A stretch of 64,000 bases of DNA from Pseudomonas sp. UFMG81 (GTDB lineage Bacteria; Pseudomonadota; Gammaproteobacteria; Pseudomonadales; Pseudomonadaceae), in NCBI RefSeq assembly GCF_015354575.1, contig NZ_JACAFQ010000007.1, forward strand, positions 107,915-171,914, read 5' to 3'. This document shows positions 24,941 through 34,946 of this stretch, one piece after another (positions within the stretch are counted from its first letter, which is position 1; every line of letters starts with the position of its first letter). The position numbers and the translations under genes were made by a program. Under the pieces are notes generated by a model. That model made no database searches. It saw only the letters and a list, made by a program, of their open reading frames with translations, and had not been told where the DNA came from.

Positions 24941-26026
24941 TTAGTGTTGGCGGCGCCAGGCGCGCAGTGTCGTGTACAGCAGCACGGCCCCGAGCACTGG
25001 CAGAACGTAGAACAGCATCAGTTTTTCCAGGCGCCCGGCCAACGGCAGGCCGGTGGTGAAGGTCACCACGTGCAGGCCGTAGGCCAGGTACAGGCAGAGG
25101 AACACCAGGCCTTCGGCGCGGGTCACCCGGTAGCCGGAATAGAACACCGGCAGGCACAGCGCGGCGACACCCAGCATCACCGGCAGGTCGAAGTCCAGGG
25201 CGTTGGGTGAGATGGTCAGCGGCTGGGGGGTGACCAGCGCGGTCAGGCCCAACACGGCCAGCAGGTTGAACAGGTTGCTGCCGATCACCGTGCCCACGGC
25301 GATCTCGCGCTCGCCGCGCAGGGCGGCGATCAGCGCGGCGGCCAGTTCGGGCAGTGAGGTGCACACGGCGACCACAGTGAGGCCGATGACCCGCTCCGAC
25401 AAACCCAGGTCGGTGGCCACCTCCACGGCAGCCTCCAGCAGCAGGTGCCCGGCCAGGCTGAGCAGGCCGAGCCCGATCACTACCTGCAGCAGGGTGCCGC
25501 TCCAGAAGCGGCCGGCGCTGGTATGCGCTGCATCCGCTGGTGGATAGGTGCGGGCATAGTGGCGCGACTGGTGCCACAGCATCAGCAGGTAGCCCAGCAA
25601 CCCGAGCAGCAGCACCGCGCCTTCGACACGCCCGAGCAGGCCGTTGCTGGCCAGCAGGTAGACCGCGGCGCTGGCGACGATCATCAATGGGATGTCCAGG
25701 CGCACCAGCTGGCGCGACACCCGCAGGGGAATGATCAGCGCGGCCAAGCCGAGGATCACCAGCACGTTGAAGATGTTGCTGCCCACCACGCTGCCCAGGG
25801 CCACGTCCGGTGCGCCCTGGTAGGCGGCCTGCAGGCTCACGGTCAGCTGTGGCGCGGTGCTGCCGAAGGCTACCAGGCTCAGGCCGATGATCAGTGGGCG
25901 CACATGCAGGCGGGTGGCCAGGCGCAGGGCCGCGCGCACCAGCAGTTCGGCGCCGAGGATCAGCAATAGCAGGCCCACGCCCAGTTGCAGGAGGCTGAAG
26001 GTGGGGAGGGTGGCCAGGTCGAAAAT
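24941..26026 (-). CDS. CaCA-family Ca2+/Na+:H+ antiporter (YrbG-like)
   Basis: Inner-membrane cation antiporter with two inverted halves. Each alpha-repeat is visible: PLIIGLSLVAFGSTAPQL with GSVVGSNIFNVLVILG, and VIGLTVVAVCTSLPELAAAL with GTVIGSNLFNLLAVLG. The acidic residue of the first repeat is replaced by Gln (STAPQL instead of TSLPE). No ATG exists at the 5' end. A GTG at 25978 would cut the first helix short. An ATT at 26026 sits 8 bp after GGAG, restores a normal-length N-terminus (361 residues) and lies 20 bp after the rlpA-like stop, so I chose it. Part of the rlpA-like/pcaC-like operon. Confidence 0.8.
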   Translation of the reverse strand: MFDLATLPTFSLLQLGVGLLLLILGAELLVRAALRLATRLHVRPLIIGLSLVAFGSTAPQLTVSLQAAYQGAPDVALGSVVGSNIFNVLVILGLAALIIPLRVSRQLVRLDIPLMIVASAAVYLLASNGLLGRVEGAVLLLGLLGYLLMLWHQSRHYARTYPPADAAHTSAGRFWSGTLLQVVIGLGLLSLAGHLLLEAAVEVATDLGLSERVIGLTVVAVCTSLPELAAALIAALRGEREIAVGTVIGSNLFNLLAVLGLTALVTPQPLTISPNALDFDLPVMLGVAALCLPVFYSGYRVTRAEGLVFLCLYLAYGLHVVTFTTGLPLAGRLEKLMLFYVLPVLGAVLLYTTLRAWRRQH

Positions 26027-26045
26027 GGCGAGGGCTCCAGTCAGG

Positions 26046-26420
26046 TCAATCGCTCAGACCTTGTACCCGGACTCGCGCCGTTCCGCTACGCAGCATGCCG
26101 ATTTTTTCTGCGGCCGCCCGTGACAGGTCGATCAGCCGGCCGCGGGTGTGCGGGCCGCGGTCGTTGATACGCACGATCACGCTGCGTTGATTGTTCAGGT
26201 TGGTGACCAGCACCCGGCTGCCGAAGGGCAGGCTGCGGTGGGCGGCGGTGAGGCCGTGCTGGTTGAAGGGCTCGCCGCTGGCGGTGCGTTTGCCGTGGTG
26301 GCGTGAACCGTAATACGAGGCGGTGCCGGTTTCGTTGTAACCGCGCGGGTCGATGTCGTGGCTGGCGCAGCCGGCCAGTGCAGAGAAAAGAGCCAGGGTG
26401 GCAAGGGATCGTTTTAGCAA
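26046..26420 (-). CDS. small RlpA-like lipoprotein
   Basis: 124 residues. Lipoprotein signal peptide with lipobox LAGC (Cys18), then a double-psi beta-barrel RlpA domain: GTASYYGSRHHGKRTASGEPF, LPFGSRVLVTNLNN and VRINDRGPHTRGRLIDLS. The Asp in NDRGP is the expected catalytic residue of the septal-ring lytic transglycosylase RlpA. It lacks the C-terminal SPOR domain of full RlpA, so its targeting to denuded septal glycan must differ. Located in the outer membrane or periplasm. First gene of the operon with the antiporter. Confidence 0.9.
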   Translation of the reverse strand: MLKRSLATLALFSALAGCASHDIDPRGYNETGTASYYGSRHHGKRTASGEPFNQHGLTAAHRSLPFGSRVLVTNLNNQRSVIVRINDRGPHTRGRLIDLSRAAAEKIGMLRSGTARVRVQGLSD

Positions 26421-26444
26421 GGCAGGTGATCTCCAGTGCGGCCA

Positions 26445-26526
26445 TTCGCGGGCAAGCCCGCTCCCACAAGAAAGTCGCTGCCAGTGAATGCGCCGCCATG
26501 CCTGTGGGAGCGGGCTTGCCCGCGAA
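26445..26526. repeat. perfect inverted REP pair, 24-bp arms
   Basis: Arms 26445-26468 and 26503-26526 (ttcgcgggcaagcccgctcc plus caca) are exact inverse complements. It lies between gatB and the rlpA-like gene, both on the minus strand, so it is intercistronic or terminates gatB. Same family as 1901-1976, 41069-41135 and about 43127-43190. Confidence 0.85.
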
Positions 26527-26565
26527 CGAGGGCAGAGCCCTCGCAGGATTACAGGGGTGAAACAA

Positions 26566-28011
26566 TCACCCTTCGAGCTTGGCCTTGAGCAATTGGTTCA
26601 CTTGCCCCGGGTTGGCCTTGCCTTTGGAGGCCTTCATCGCCTGGCCGACGAAGAAGCCGAACATCTTGCCGCGCTTGGCTTCATCGGCGGCGCGGTACTG
26701 TTCGACCTGTTCGGCGTTGGCGGCGAGCATCTCGTCGAGCATCTTGTCGATCGCACCGGTGTCGGTGACCTGCTTGAGGCCTTTGCTTTCGATGATGCTG
26801 TCGGCATCACCTTCACCGGCGGCCATGGCCTCGAACACGGTCTTGGCGATCTTGCCGCTGATGGTGTTGTCGCGGATGCGCAGCAGCATGCCACCCAGTT
26901 GCTCGGCGCTCACCGGCGACTGGTCGATCTCCACGCCCAGCTTGTTCAGCAGGCTGCCCAGCTCGACCATCACCCAGTTGGCGGCCAGCTTGGCGTCGCC
27001 GCCAATCGTGACCACCTGCTCGAAGTAGTCGGCCTGCTCGCGGCTGGAGGCCAGCACGTTGGCATCATACGCCGACAAGCCGTACTGGCTCTGGAAGCGC
27101 TCGACCTTCTGCGGTGGCAGTTCCGGCAGGCCGGCGCGCACGCTGTCGAGGAAGCTTTGCTCGATAACCACCGGCAGCAGGTCAGGGTCGGGGAAGTAAC
27201 GGTAGTCGTTGGCTTCCTCCTTGCTGCGCATGGAGCGGGTCTCGTCCTTGTTCGGGTCGTACAGACGGGTTTCCTGCACCACCTTGCCGCCGTCTTCGAT
27301 CAGGTCGATCTGGCGCTGGATCTCGCTGTTGATCGCGCGTTCGATGAAGCGGAACGAGTTGACGTTCTTGATCTCGCAGCGGGTGCCGAACTCAACCTGG
27401 CCTTTCGGCCGGATCGACACGTTGCAGTCGCAGCGCAGCGAGCCTTCGGCCATGTTGCCGTCGCAGATACCGAGATAGCGCACCAGGGCGTGGATCGCCT
27501 TGACGTAGGCTACGGCCTCTTTCGCACTGCGCATGTCCGGCTCGGAGACGATCTCCAGCAGCGGGGTGCCGGCGCGGTTCAGGTCGATGCCGGTGGCGCC
27601 GTTGAAGTCTTCGTGCAGGCTCTTGCCGGCGTCTTCTTCAAGGTGCGCGCGGGTCACGCCGATGCGCTTGAGGGTGCCGTCTTCCAGGGCGATGTCCAGG
27701 TGGCCCTTGCCGACGATCGGCAGGTCCATCTGGCTGATCTGGTAGCCCTTGGGCAGGTCGGGGTAGAAGTAGTTCTTGCGCGCGAACACGTTGCGCGGGC
27801 CGATCTCGGCATCGATCGCCAGGCCGAACATGCACGCCATGCGCACGGCTTCCTGGTTGAGCACCGGCAGCACGCCGGGCATCCCCAGGTCGACCAGGCT
27901 GGCCTGGGTGTTCGGCTCGGAGCCGAAGGTGGTGGCGCTGCCGGAGAAGATCTTCGACTGGGTGGCGAGCTGGGTATGAATCTCCAGCCCGATCACAACT
28001 TCCCATTGCAT
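26566..28011 (-). CDS. gatB: aspartyl/glutamyl-tRNA amidotransferase subunit B
   Basis: 481 residues, the usual length. N-terminal catalytic cradle starts [13 protein letters not shown], with the conserved [12 protein letters not shown] and the [14 protein letters not shown] segment. The C-terminal YqeY-like tail ([18 protein letters not shown]) contacts tRNA. GatB binds and activates misacylated Glu-tRNA(Gln) or Asp-tRNA(Asn), while GatA supplies ammonia. It is 11 bp after gatA in gatCAB order. Confidence 0.97.
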   Translation of the reverse strand: MQWEVVIGLEIHTQLATQSKIFSGSATTFGSEPNTQASLVDLGMPGVLPVLNQEAVRMACMFGLAIDAEIGPRNVFARKNYFYPDLPKGYQISQMDLPIVGKGHLDIALEDGTLKRIGVTRAHLEEDAGKSLHEDFNGATGIDLNRAGTPLLEIVSEPDMRSAKEAVAYVKAIHALVRYLGICDGNMAEGSLRCDCNVSIRPKGQVEFGTRCEIKNVNSFRFIERAINSEIQRQIDLIEDGGKVVQETRLYDPNKDETRSMRSKEEANDYRYFPDPDLLPVVIEQSFLDSVRAGLPELPPQKVERFQSQYGLSAYDANVLASSREQADYFEQVVTIGGDAKLAANWVMVELGSLLNKLGVEIDQSPVSAEQLGGMLLRIRDNTISGKIAKTVFEAMAAGEGDADSIIESKGLKQVTDTGAIDKMLDEMLAANAEQVEQYRAADEAKRGKMFGFFVGQAMKASKGKANPGQVNQLLKAKLEG

Positions 28012-28022
28012 GTGTGAACTCC

Positions 28023-29474
28023 TCAGAAGCCGTTGGGGGCGCGGGTGTGCCAGTCGGTGACTTGCTGGTAGCGGTGCGCGATGTTGAGCAGGCGGCCTTC
28101 CTGGAAGTACGGGGCCAGCAGTTGCACGCCCACCGGCAGGCCGTCGACGAAGCCGGCCGGCATCGACAGGCCTGGCAGGCCCGCCAGGTTGGCGGTGATG
28201 GTGTAGACGTCTTCAAGGTAGGCGGCGACCGGGTCGCTGCTCTTCGAACCGAGCTTCCAGGCCGGGTTCGGCGTGGTCGGGCCGAGGATCACGTCGACGT
28301 CGTTGAAGGCGGCCACGAAGTCGTTCTTGATCAGGCGGCGGATCTGCTGCGCCTTGACGTAGTAGGCATCGTAGTAGCCGGCCGACAGGGCGTAGGTGCC
28401 GACCATGATGCGCCGCTGCACTTCGACACCGAAACCTTCGCCACGGGAGCGCTTGTACAGGTCGGTGAGGTCTTTCGGGTCTTCGCAGCGGTAGCCGAAG
28501 CGCACGCCGTCGAACCGTGACAGGTTGGAGGAGGCTTCGGCGGGGGCGATCACGTAGTACGCCGGGATGGCGTGCTGCATGTTCGGCAGGCTGATTTCCT
28601 TGACCACCGCGCCGAGCTTTACCAGCTCCTTGACGCTGGCCTGGACCAGGTCGGCGATGCGCGGGTCGAGGCCGGCGCCGAAGTACTCCTTCGGCAGGCC
28701 GATGCGCAGGCCCTGCAGCGAGGCGTTGAGGTTGGCGCTGAAGTCCGGCACTGGCTCGTCGACCGAGGTCGAGTCCTTGCTGTCGAAGCCGGCCATGCCT
28801 TGCAGCAGCAGGGCGCAGTCCTCGGCGGTGCGGGCCAGCGGGCCGCCCTGGTCGAGGCTGGAGGCGTAGGCGATCATGCCCCAGCGCGACACGCGACCGT
28901 AGGTCGGTTTCAGGCCGGTGAGGTTGGTCAGCGCGGCCGGCTGGCGGATCGAGCCGCCGGTGTCGGTGCCGGTGGTGGCCGGTAGCAGGCGCGCGGCCAC
29001 GGCGGCAGCCGAACCGCCGGACGAGCCGCCCGGTACGTGTTCGAGGTTCCACGGGTTCTTCACCGCGCCGTAGTGGCTGGACTCGTTGGCCGAGCCCATG
29101 GCGAATTCGTCCATGTTGGTCTTGCCCAGGGTCACCATGCCGGCTTCGGCCAGCTTGGCGACCACGGTGGCGTCGTAGGGCGCGGTGAAGTTGTCGAGCA
29201 TCTTCGAGCCGCAGCTGGTGCGCACGCCGTTGGTGCAGAACAGGTCTTTGTGGGCGATCGGGGCGCCCAGCAGCGCGCCGGTTTCGCCAGCGGCGCGACG
29301 GGCGTCGGCGGCGCGGGCCTGTTCCAGGGCCTGTTGTTCGGTGATGGTGATGAAGCTGTTGAGCTGCGGGTCGAGCTGCTTGATGCGCGTCAGCAGCGTG
29401 CCGGTCAGTTCTTCAGAGGAGAACGACTTGTCGGCGAGGCCACGGGCGATCTCGGCCAGAGTGAGTTGATGCAT
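28023..29474 (-). CDS. gatA: aspartyl/glutamyl-tRNA amidotransferase subunit A
   Basis: 483 residues, amidase-signature family. The catalytic Ser-cis-Ser-Lys triad is visible as Lys in [20 protein letters not shown], and the two serines in [18 protein letters not shown] and [16 protein letters not shown]. It releases ammonia from glutamine and channels it to GatB for tRNA-dependent Gln/Asn formation. Starts 15 bp after gatC on the same transcript. Confidence 0.97.
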   Translation of the reverse strand: MHQLTLAEIARGLADKSFSSEELTGTLLTRIKQLDPQLNSFITITEQQALEQARAADARRAAGETGALLGAPIAHKDLFCTNGVRTSCGSKMLDNFTAPYDATVVAKLAEAGMVTLGKTNMDEFAMGSANESSHYGAVKNPWNLEHVPGGSSGGSAAAVAARLLPATTGTDTGGSIRQPAALTNLTGLKPTYGRVSRWGMIAYASSLDQGGPLARTAEDCALLLQGMAGFDSKDSTSVDEPVPDFSANLNASLQGLRIGLPKEYFGAGLDPRIADLVQASVKELVKLGAVVKEISLPNMQHAIPAYYVIAPAEASSNLSRFDGVRFGYRCEDPKDLTDLYKRSRGEGFGVEVQRRIMVGTYALSAGYYDAYYVKAQQIRRLIKNDFVAAFNDVDVILGPTTPNPAWKLGSKSSDPVAAYLEDVYTITANLAGLPGLSMPAGFVDGLPVGVQLLAPYFQEGRLLNIAHRYQQVTDWHTRAPNGF

Positions 29475-29489
29475 GGCAGGCGCTATCCC

Positions 29490-29777
29490 TTAATCGATGA
29501 CTTTCGGAACCAGGTACAGACCGTTCTCGGTCGACGGGGCGACGGCCTGGTAGCGGTCGCGCTGGTTGCTTTCGGTGACCTGGTCGGGGCGCAGGCGCTG
29601 GGTGGTCTCCAGCGGGTGGGCGAGCGGTTCGATGCCCGTGGTGTCGACGGCCTGCATCTGGTCGACCAGCCCGAGAATACTGTTCAAGGCATCGGTGATG
29701 CGTGGCAATTCGCCTTCATTCAGGCCCAGGCGGGCCAGATGGGCGATCTTTTCCACGTCGGAGCGTTGCAGCGCCAT
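29490..29777 (-). CDS. gatC: aspartyl/glutamyl-tRNA amidotransferase subunit C
   Basis: 95 residues from the ATG at 29777 ([20 protein letters not shown]), the normal GatC start. A longer frame to 29891 adds non-conserved sequence. GatC is the small belt protein that holds GatA and GatB together. The conserved middle [20 protein letters not shown] and the end [12 protein letters not shown] are present. First gene of gatCAB, divergent from mreB with a 204-bp promoter region between. Confidence 0.96.
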   Translation of the reverse strand: MALQRSDVEKIAHLARLGLNEGELPRITDALNSILGLVDQMQAVDTTGIEPLAHPLETTQRLRPDQVTESNQRDRYQAVAPSTENGLYLVPKVID

Positions 29778-29822
29778 GGGGATCTCCAGGGAAAACGACA
29801 GACGGAAAGGGTCCGTAGATGA

Positions 29823-31019
<1,197 letters not shown>

Positions 31020-31048
31020 TCGCTGGCGTAGCCGTGTATCCGCAGGTT

Positions 31049-31104
31049 TACAGGTGGCACGCACAGTGCTACCTGTATGCGCTGCGCTGGCGCCCGTTCG
31101 GGCG
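31049..31104 (+). promoter_or_regulatory. two intercistronic hairpins between mreB and mreC
   Basis: tacaggtggcac (31049-31060) pairs with gtgctacctgta (31066-31077), one G-U pair, loop gcaca. A second hairpin cgcccg-tt-cgggcg lies at 31091-31104. Neither has a U-run, so they look like mRNA-stability or attenuation elements that could keep mreB above mreCD. Confidence 0.45.
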
Positions 31105-31184
31105 TCGATTCCGTCAACCCGCAAGCAGGCCGGTGCGTTGCCCCATGTCCAATGACTTTCTGAGTCGTCCACGAGGAACGGCCC

Positions 31185-32225
31185 ATTAAACCGCTTTTCT
31201 CCAAGGGCCCCTCGCTGGGCGTTCGCCTGCTCGTGCTGGTGGTGATGTCGGTCGCGCTGATGGTGGTCGACTCGCGCTTCGACCTGCTCAAGCCGGTCCG
31301 CAGCCAGATGGGCCTGGTGTTGATGGAATCCTACTGGATCACCGACTTGCCGCAGCGCATGTGGCAAGGTGTTGCTGGCCAGTTTGGCAGCCGCACCGAG
31401 CTGATCGCCGAGAACGAGAAACTCAAGACCGAAGCCCTGCTGCTGCAGGGGCGCCTGCAGAAGCTGGCCGCCCTGACCGAGCAGAACGTGCGCCTGCGCG
31501 AGTTGCTCAACTCGTCGGCGCTGGTCAACGAGAAGGTCGAGGTCGCCGAGCTGATCGGTGTCGACCCCAACCCGTTCACCCACCGCATCCTGATCAACAA
31601 GGGCGAGCGCGATGGGGTGTTCCTCGGCCAGCCGGTGCTCGATGCCCGCGGCCTGATGGGCCAGGTGGTCGAGCTGATGCCGTACACCGCGCGGGTGCTG
31701 CTGCTCACCGACACCACCCACAGCATTCCGGTGCAGGTCAACCGCAACGGCCTGCGCGCTATCGCCAGCGGCACCGGCAACCCGGAACGCCTGGAGCTGC
31801 GCCACGTGGCCGACACCGCCGATATCAAGGAAGGCGACCTGCTGGTCAGTTCCGGCATGGGCCAGCGCTTCCCGGCGGGTTACCCGGTGGCCACGGTCAA
31901 CGAAGTGATCCACGACTCCGGCCAGCCGTTCGCCATCGTCCGCGCCATCCCCACCGCCGCGCTCAACCGCAGCCGCTACATGCTGCTGGTGTTCAGCGAC
32001 CGACGCACACCGGAAGAGCGCGCCACCGAGGCAGCGATCGCCCAGGAAGAAGCTGATCGCCAGGGCGCCGGCCATGTTCAGGCCCCGGCCACGCCTGCGG
32101 CGCCTGCCAATGCCAGCCAGGCCGTGCCCGCTGTGGCACCGACGACACCTGCAGCCACCCCGGCTGCGCATGCGCCGACACCGGCTCAGCCGGCCGCCGC
32201 GCCTGCCCAGCCCCGGAGACAATAA
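31185..32225 (+). CDS. mreC: rod-shape determining protein MreC
   Basis: Membrane-anchored elongasome protein linking MreB to PBP2/RodA. No ATG is found at the 5' end. The best start is an ATT at 31185, 7 bp after GAGGA, giving the family-typical N-terminus (I/M)KPLFSKGPSLGVRLLVLVV and 346 residues. The GTG at 31233 has no ribosome-binding site and would remove the cytoplasmic tail. One membrane helix (about 12-30), a coiled coil (about 65-100, ENEKLKTEALLLQGRLQKLA) and the double beta-barrel domain follow. The last about 60 residues are Ala/Pro-rich and low-complexity. Stop is adjacent to mreD. Confidence 0.93.
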   Translation: MKPLFSKGPSLGVRLLVLVVMSVALMVVDSRFDLLKPVRSQMGLVLMESYWITDLPQRMWQGVAGQFGSRTELIAENEKLKTEALLLQGRLQKLAALTEQNVRLRELLNSSALVNEKVEVAELIGVDPNPFTHRILINKGERDGVFLGQPVLDARGLMGQVVELMPYTARVLLLTDTTHSIPVQVNRNGLRAIASGTGNPERLELRHVADTADIKEGDLLVSSGMGQRFPAGYPVATVNEVIHDSGQPFAIVRAIPTAALNRSRYMLLVFSDRRTPEERATEAAIAQEEADRQGAGHVQAPATPAAPANASQAVPAVAPTTPAATPAAHAPTPAQPAAAPAQPRRQ

Positions 32226-32714
32226 ATGGCCAGCACCCGTAGCAGAAACGGCTGGGCCATCTGGCTGACCTTCGCCATCGGCCTGTTGCTCAGCGTTTCG
32301 CCCCTGCCGCAGTTCATGGAAGTGTTCCGACCCATGTGGCTGGCGCTGCTGCTGGCCTTCTGGACGCTCACCGTCCCTGGCAAGGTTGGCATGACCACCG
32401 CCTTTCTGCTGGGCCTGGCCGAGGATGTGCTGTATGGCACCTTGCTGGGGCAGAACGCGCTCATCCTCACCTTGATCACCTTCCTGGTGCTGTCGTTGCA
32501 GCAGCGTTTGCGCATGTTCCCCATGTGGCAACAGAGCCTGGTGATCCTGGTGATCTTCGGCATCGCCCAGCTGATCCAGCTGTGGCTCAGCGCCCTGACC
32601 GGCAACCGGCTGCCAACCCTGGCGCTGGTCTGGTCGGCGGTGATCAGTGCCTTGCTCTGGCCTTGGGTGAGTTTTGCCCTGCGCGGCTTGCGCGTGCGCC
32701 TGCACATTCACTGA
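32226..32714 (+). CDS. mreD: rod-shape determining protein MreD
   Basis: 162 residues, five or six hydrophobic segments, typical MreD. The GLAEDVLYGTLLGQNALILT motif in the middle is conserved. It begins immediately after the mreC stop with a ribosome-binding site inside the mreC end (ccggagac). An integral inner-membrane component of the elongasome whose exact activity is unknown. Confidence 0.95.
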   Translation: MASTRSRNGWAIWLTFAIGLLLSVSPLPQFMEVFRPMWLALLLAFWTLTVPGKVGMTTAFLLGLAEDVLYGTLLGQNALILTLITFLVLSLQQRLRMFPMWQQSLVILVIFGIAQLIQLWLSALTGNRLPTLALVWSAVISALLWPWVSFALRGLRVRLHIH

Positions 32715-32746
32715 CGCTGCGTCACCACTGACAGGGAGATGTCCAC

Positions 32747-33346
32747 ATGCCTCACCTTTACCTGGCCTCCGGTTCGCCGCGCCGTCGTGAACTGCTGACC
32801 CAGATCGGCGTGCCATTCACCGTCGTCAGCGCGCCGATTGATGAAACCCCGCTGCCCGGCGAAGCCCCGGCGGCTTACGTCGAGCGTCTGGCCCAGGCCA
32901 AGGCGGTGGCCGGTTTCGCCCAGACCGACGGCACCGGTGTGGTGCTGGGGGCGGACACCACGGTGGTGCTGGACGACGATATCCTCGGCAAGCCAGAAGA
33001 CCGTGAACACTTCCTGGCCATGCTCGGCGACCTGTCCAAGCGCGAGCACCAGGTGCTCACCGCCGTGGCCTTGACCGATGGCCAGCGCAGTATCAGCCGC
33101 TGCATCACTACCACTGTGCGTTTTCGCGCCATCTCCTTCGAAGAAGCCCTGCGCTACTGGGCCAGCGGCGAGCCGCTGGACAAGGCCGGTGGCTATGCCA
33201 TCCAGGGTTTGGGCGCGGTGTTCGTCAGCGGCATCGAGGGCAGTTACTCCGCCGTAGTCGGTTTGCCTCTGAGCGAGACGGCCGAACTGCTGGAGCAGTT
33301 CGCCATTCCCTGCTGGCAGCTGCCGGAGGATTCGGCGCCACGCTAG
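32747..33346 (+). CDS. maf: Maf-family nucleoside triphosphate pyrophosphatase
   Basis: 199 residues. The Maf signature [18 protein letters not shown] lies at about 7-24, with the substrate acid residues in [16 protein letters not shown] and [10 protein letters not shown]. It hydrolyses non-canonical or pyrimidine nucleoside triphosphates (dTTP/UTP for the YhdE subgroup) to monophosphates. It follows mreD by 32 bp and precedes rng, an arrangement shared with E. coli yhdE-rng. Confidence 0.95.
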   Translation: MPHLYLASGSPRRRELLTQIGVPFTVVSAPIDETPLPGEAPAAYVERLAQAKAVAGFAQTDGTGVVLGADTTVVLDDDILGKPEDREHFLAMLGDLSKREHQVLTAVALTDGQRSISRCITTTVRFRAISFEEALRYWASGEPLDKAGGYAIQGLGAVFVSGIEGSYSAVVGLPLSETAELLEQFAIPCWQLPEDSAPR

Positions 33347-33400
33347 CCAGCCACCCCGCAGCGATCCATGATTACCCCAGACCATTGACGAGAGCCTGCC

Positions 33401-34858
33401 ATGAGTGAAGAGATCCTGATCAACATCACCCCGATGGAATCACGCGTGGCAGTGGTGGAGAACGGTGTCCTGCAGGAAGTGCACGTCGAGCGCACCCAGC
33501 GCCGTGGCATCGTCGGCAACATCTACAAGGGCAAGGTGGTGCGGGTGCTGCCGGGCATGCAGGCGGCCTTCGTCGACATCGGCCTGGAGCGCGCGGCGTT
33601 CATCCATGCGTCCGAGATCTCCCAGCGCGAAGGCTCGGCGGTGGAGACCATCACCGCGCTGGTCCACGAGGGCCAGGCGCTGGTGGTGCAGGTGACCAAG
33701 GACCCGATCGGCACCAAGGGCGCGCGCCTGACCACCCAGTTGTCGATCCCGTCGCGCTACCTGGTGTACATGCCGCGCAGCAGCCATGTCGGCATCTCGT
33801 TGAAAATCGAGGAAGAAGCCGAGCGCGAACGCCTCAAGCAGGTGGTCGCCGACTGCATGGCCAAGGAAGAGATGAAGGACGCCGGCGGCTTCATCCTGCG
33901 CACCGCCGCCGAAGGCGCGCGTGCCGAGGACATCCTCCAGGACATCCGCTACCTGCGCCGCTTGTGGGAGCAGATCGGCGCGCAGATCCAGACCTGCGGC
34001 GCGCCCACTGTGATCTACGAAGACCTGGGGCTGGCCCTGCGTACCCTGCGCGACCTGGTCAACGCCAAGATCGAGAAGATCCGCATCGACTCCCGGGAAA
34101 CCTTCCAGAAAACCACGCAGTTCGTCGCCGAACTGATGCCGGAAATTGCCGATCGTCTGGAACATTACCCCGGCGAACGGCCGATCTTCGACCTGTACGG
34201 TGTCGAGGACGAGATCCAGCGTGCGCTGGAGCGCAAGGTGCCGCTCAAGTCCGGGGGCTACCTGGTGGTCGACCCGGCCGAGGCGATGACCACCATCGAC
34301 GTCAACACCGGTGCGTTCGTCGGCCATCGCAACCTCGAAGAAACCATCTTCAAGACCAACCTCGAAGCGGCCACCGCCATTGCCCGCCAGCTGCGCCTGC
34401 GCAACATCGGCGGGATCATCATCATCGACTTCATCGACATGGAGGACGAGGAGCACCAGCGCCAGGTCCTGCGTACGCTGGAGAAGCAGCTCGAGCGTGA
34501 TCACGCCAAGACCAACATCATCGGCATCACCGAGCTGGGCCTGGTGCAGATGACCCGCAAGCGCACCCGCGAAAGCCTCGAACAGGTGCTCTGCGAGCCC
34601 TGCGCCGCCTGCCAGGGGCGCGGCAAGCTGAAGACCCCCGAGACTATTTGTTACGAGATCTTCCGCGAGATCCTGCGTGAGGCCCGCGCCTACCAGGCCG
34701 AAGGCTATCGGGTGCTGGCCAACCAGAAGGTGGTCGACCGCCTGCTCGACGAAGAATCGGGCAACGTCGCCGAACTGGAAGCGTTCATCGGGCGAACCAT
34801 TCGCTTCCAGGTCGAATCCATGTACTCCCAGGAACAATACGATGTGGTGCTGCTCTGA
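33401..34858 (+). CDS. rng: ribonuclease G
   Basis: 485 residues, cytoplasmic endoribonuclease for 16S rRNA 5'-end maturation and mRNA decay. The N-terminal S1 domain (GNIYKGKVVRVLPGMQAAFVD) is followed by the RNase E/G catalytic core. The Mg-binding aspartates are in DVNTGAFVGHRNLEETI and IIDFIDM. The zinc-link cysteines appear as CEPCAACQGRG. It lacks the long C-terminal scaffold of RNase E. ATG at 33401 follows gagagcctgcc. Confidence 0.97.
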   Translation: MSEEILINITPMESRVAVVENGVLQEVHVERTQRRGIVGNIYKGKVVRVLPGMQAAFVDIGLERAAFIHASEISQREGSAVETITALVHEGQALVVQVTKDPIGTKGARLTTQLSIPSRYLVYMPRSSHVGISLKIEEEAERERLKQVVADCMAKEEMKDAGGFILRTAAEGARAEDILQDIRYLRRLWEQIGAQIQTCGAPTVIYEDLGLALRTLRDLVNAKIEKIRIDSRETFQKTTQFVAELMPEIADRLEHYPGERPIFDLYGVEDEIQRALERKVPLKSGGYLVVDPAEAMTTIDVNTGAFVGHRNLEETIFKTNLEAATAIARQLRLRNIGGIIIIDFIDMEDEEHQRQVLRTLEKQLERDHAKTNIIGITELGLVQMTRKRTRESLEQVLCEPCAACQGRGKLKTPETICYEIFREILREARAYQAEGYRVLANQKVVDRLLDEESGNVAELEAFIGRTIRFQVESMYSQEQYDVVLL

Positions 34859-34946
34859 CCCTGCTTGACCACGGGTGGCCCACGGAAGGGCTGGCAAAGC
34901 GTCATTCCCCGGCCATAGTTAATGGACGACTTGGAGGGCCTTGGCC

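Noticed and set aside
31053..31069. Sigma-54-like element gtggcacgcacagtgct before mreC
   Set aside because: Three mismatches to the consensus and it is better explained as part of the 12-bp hairpin stem.
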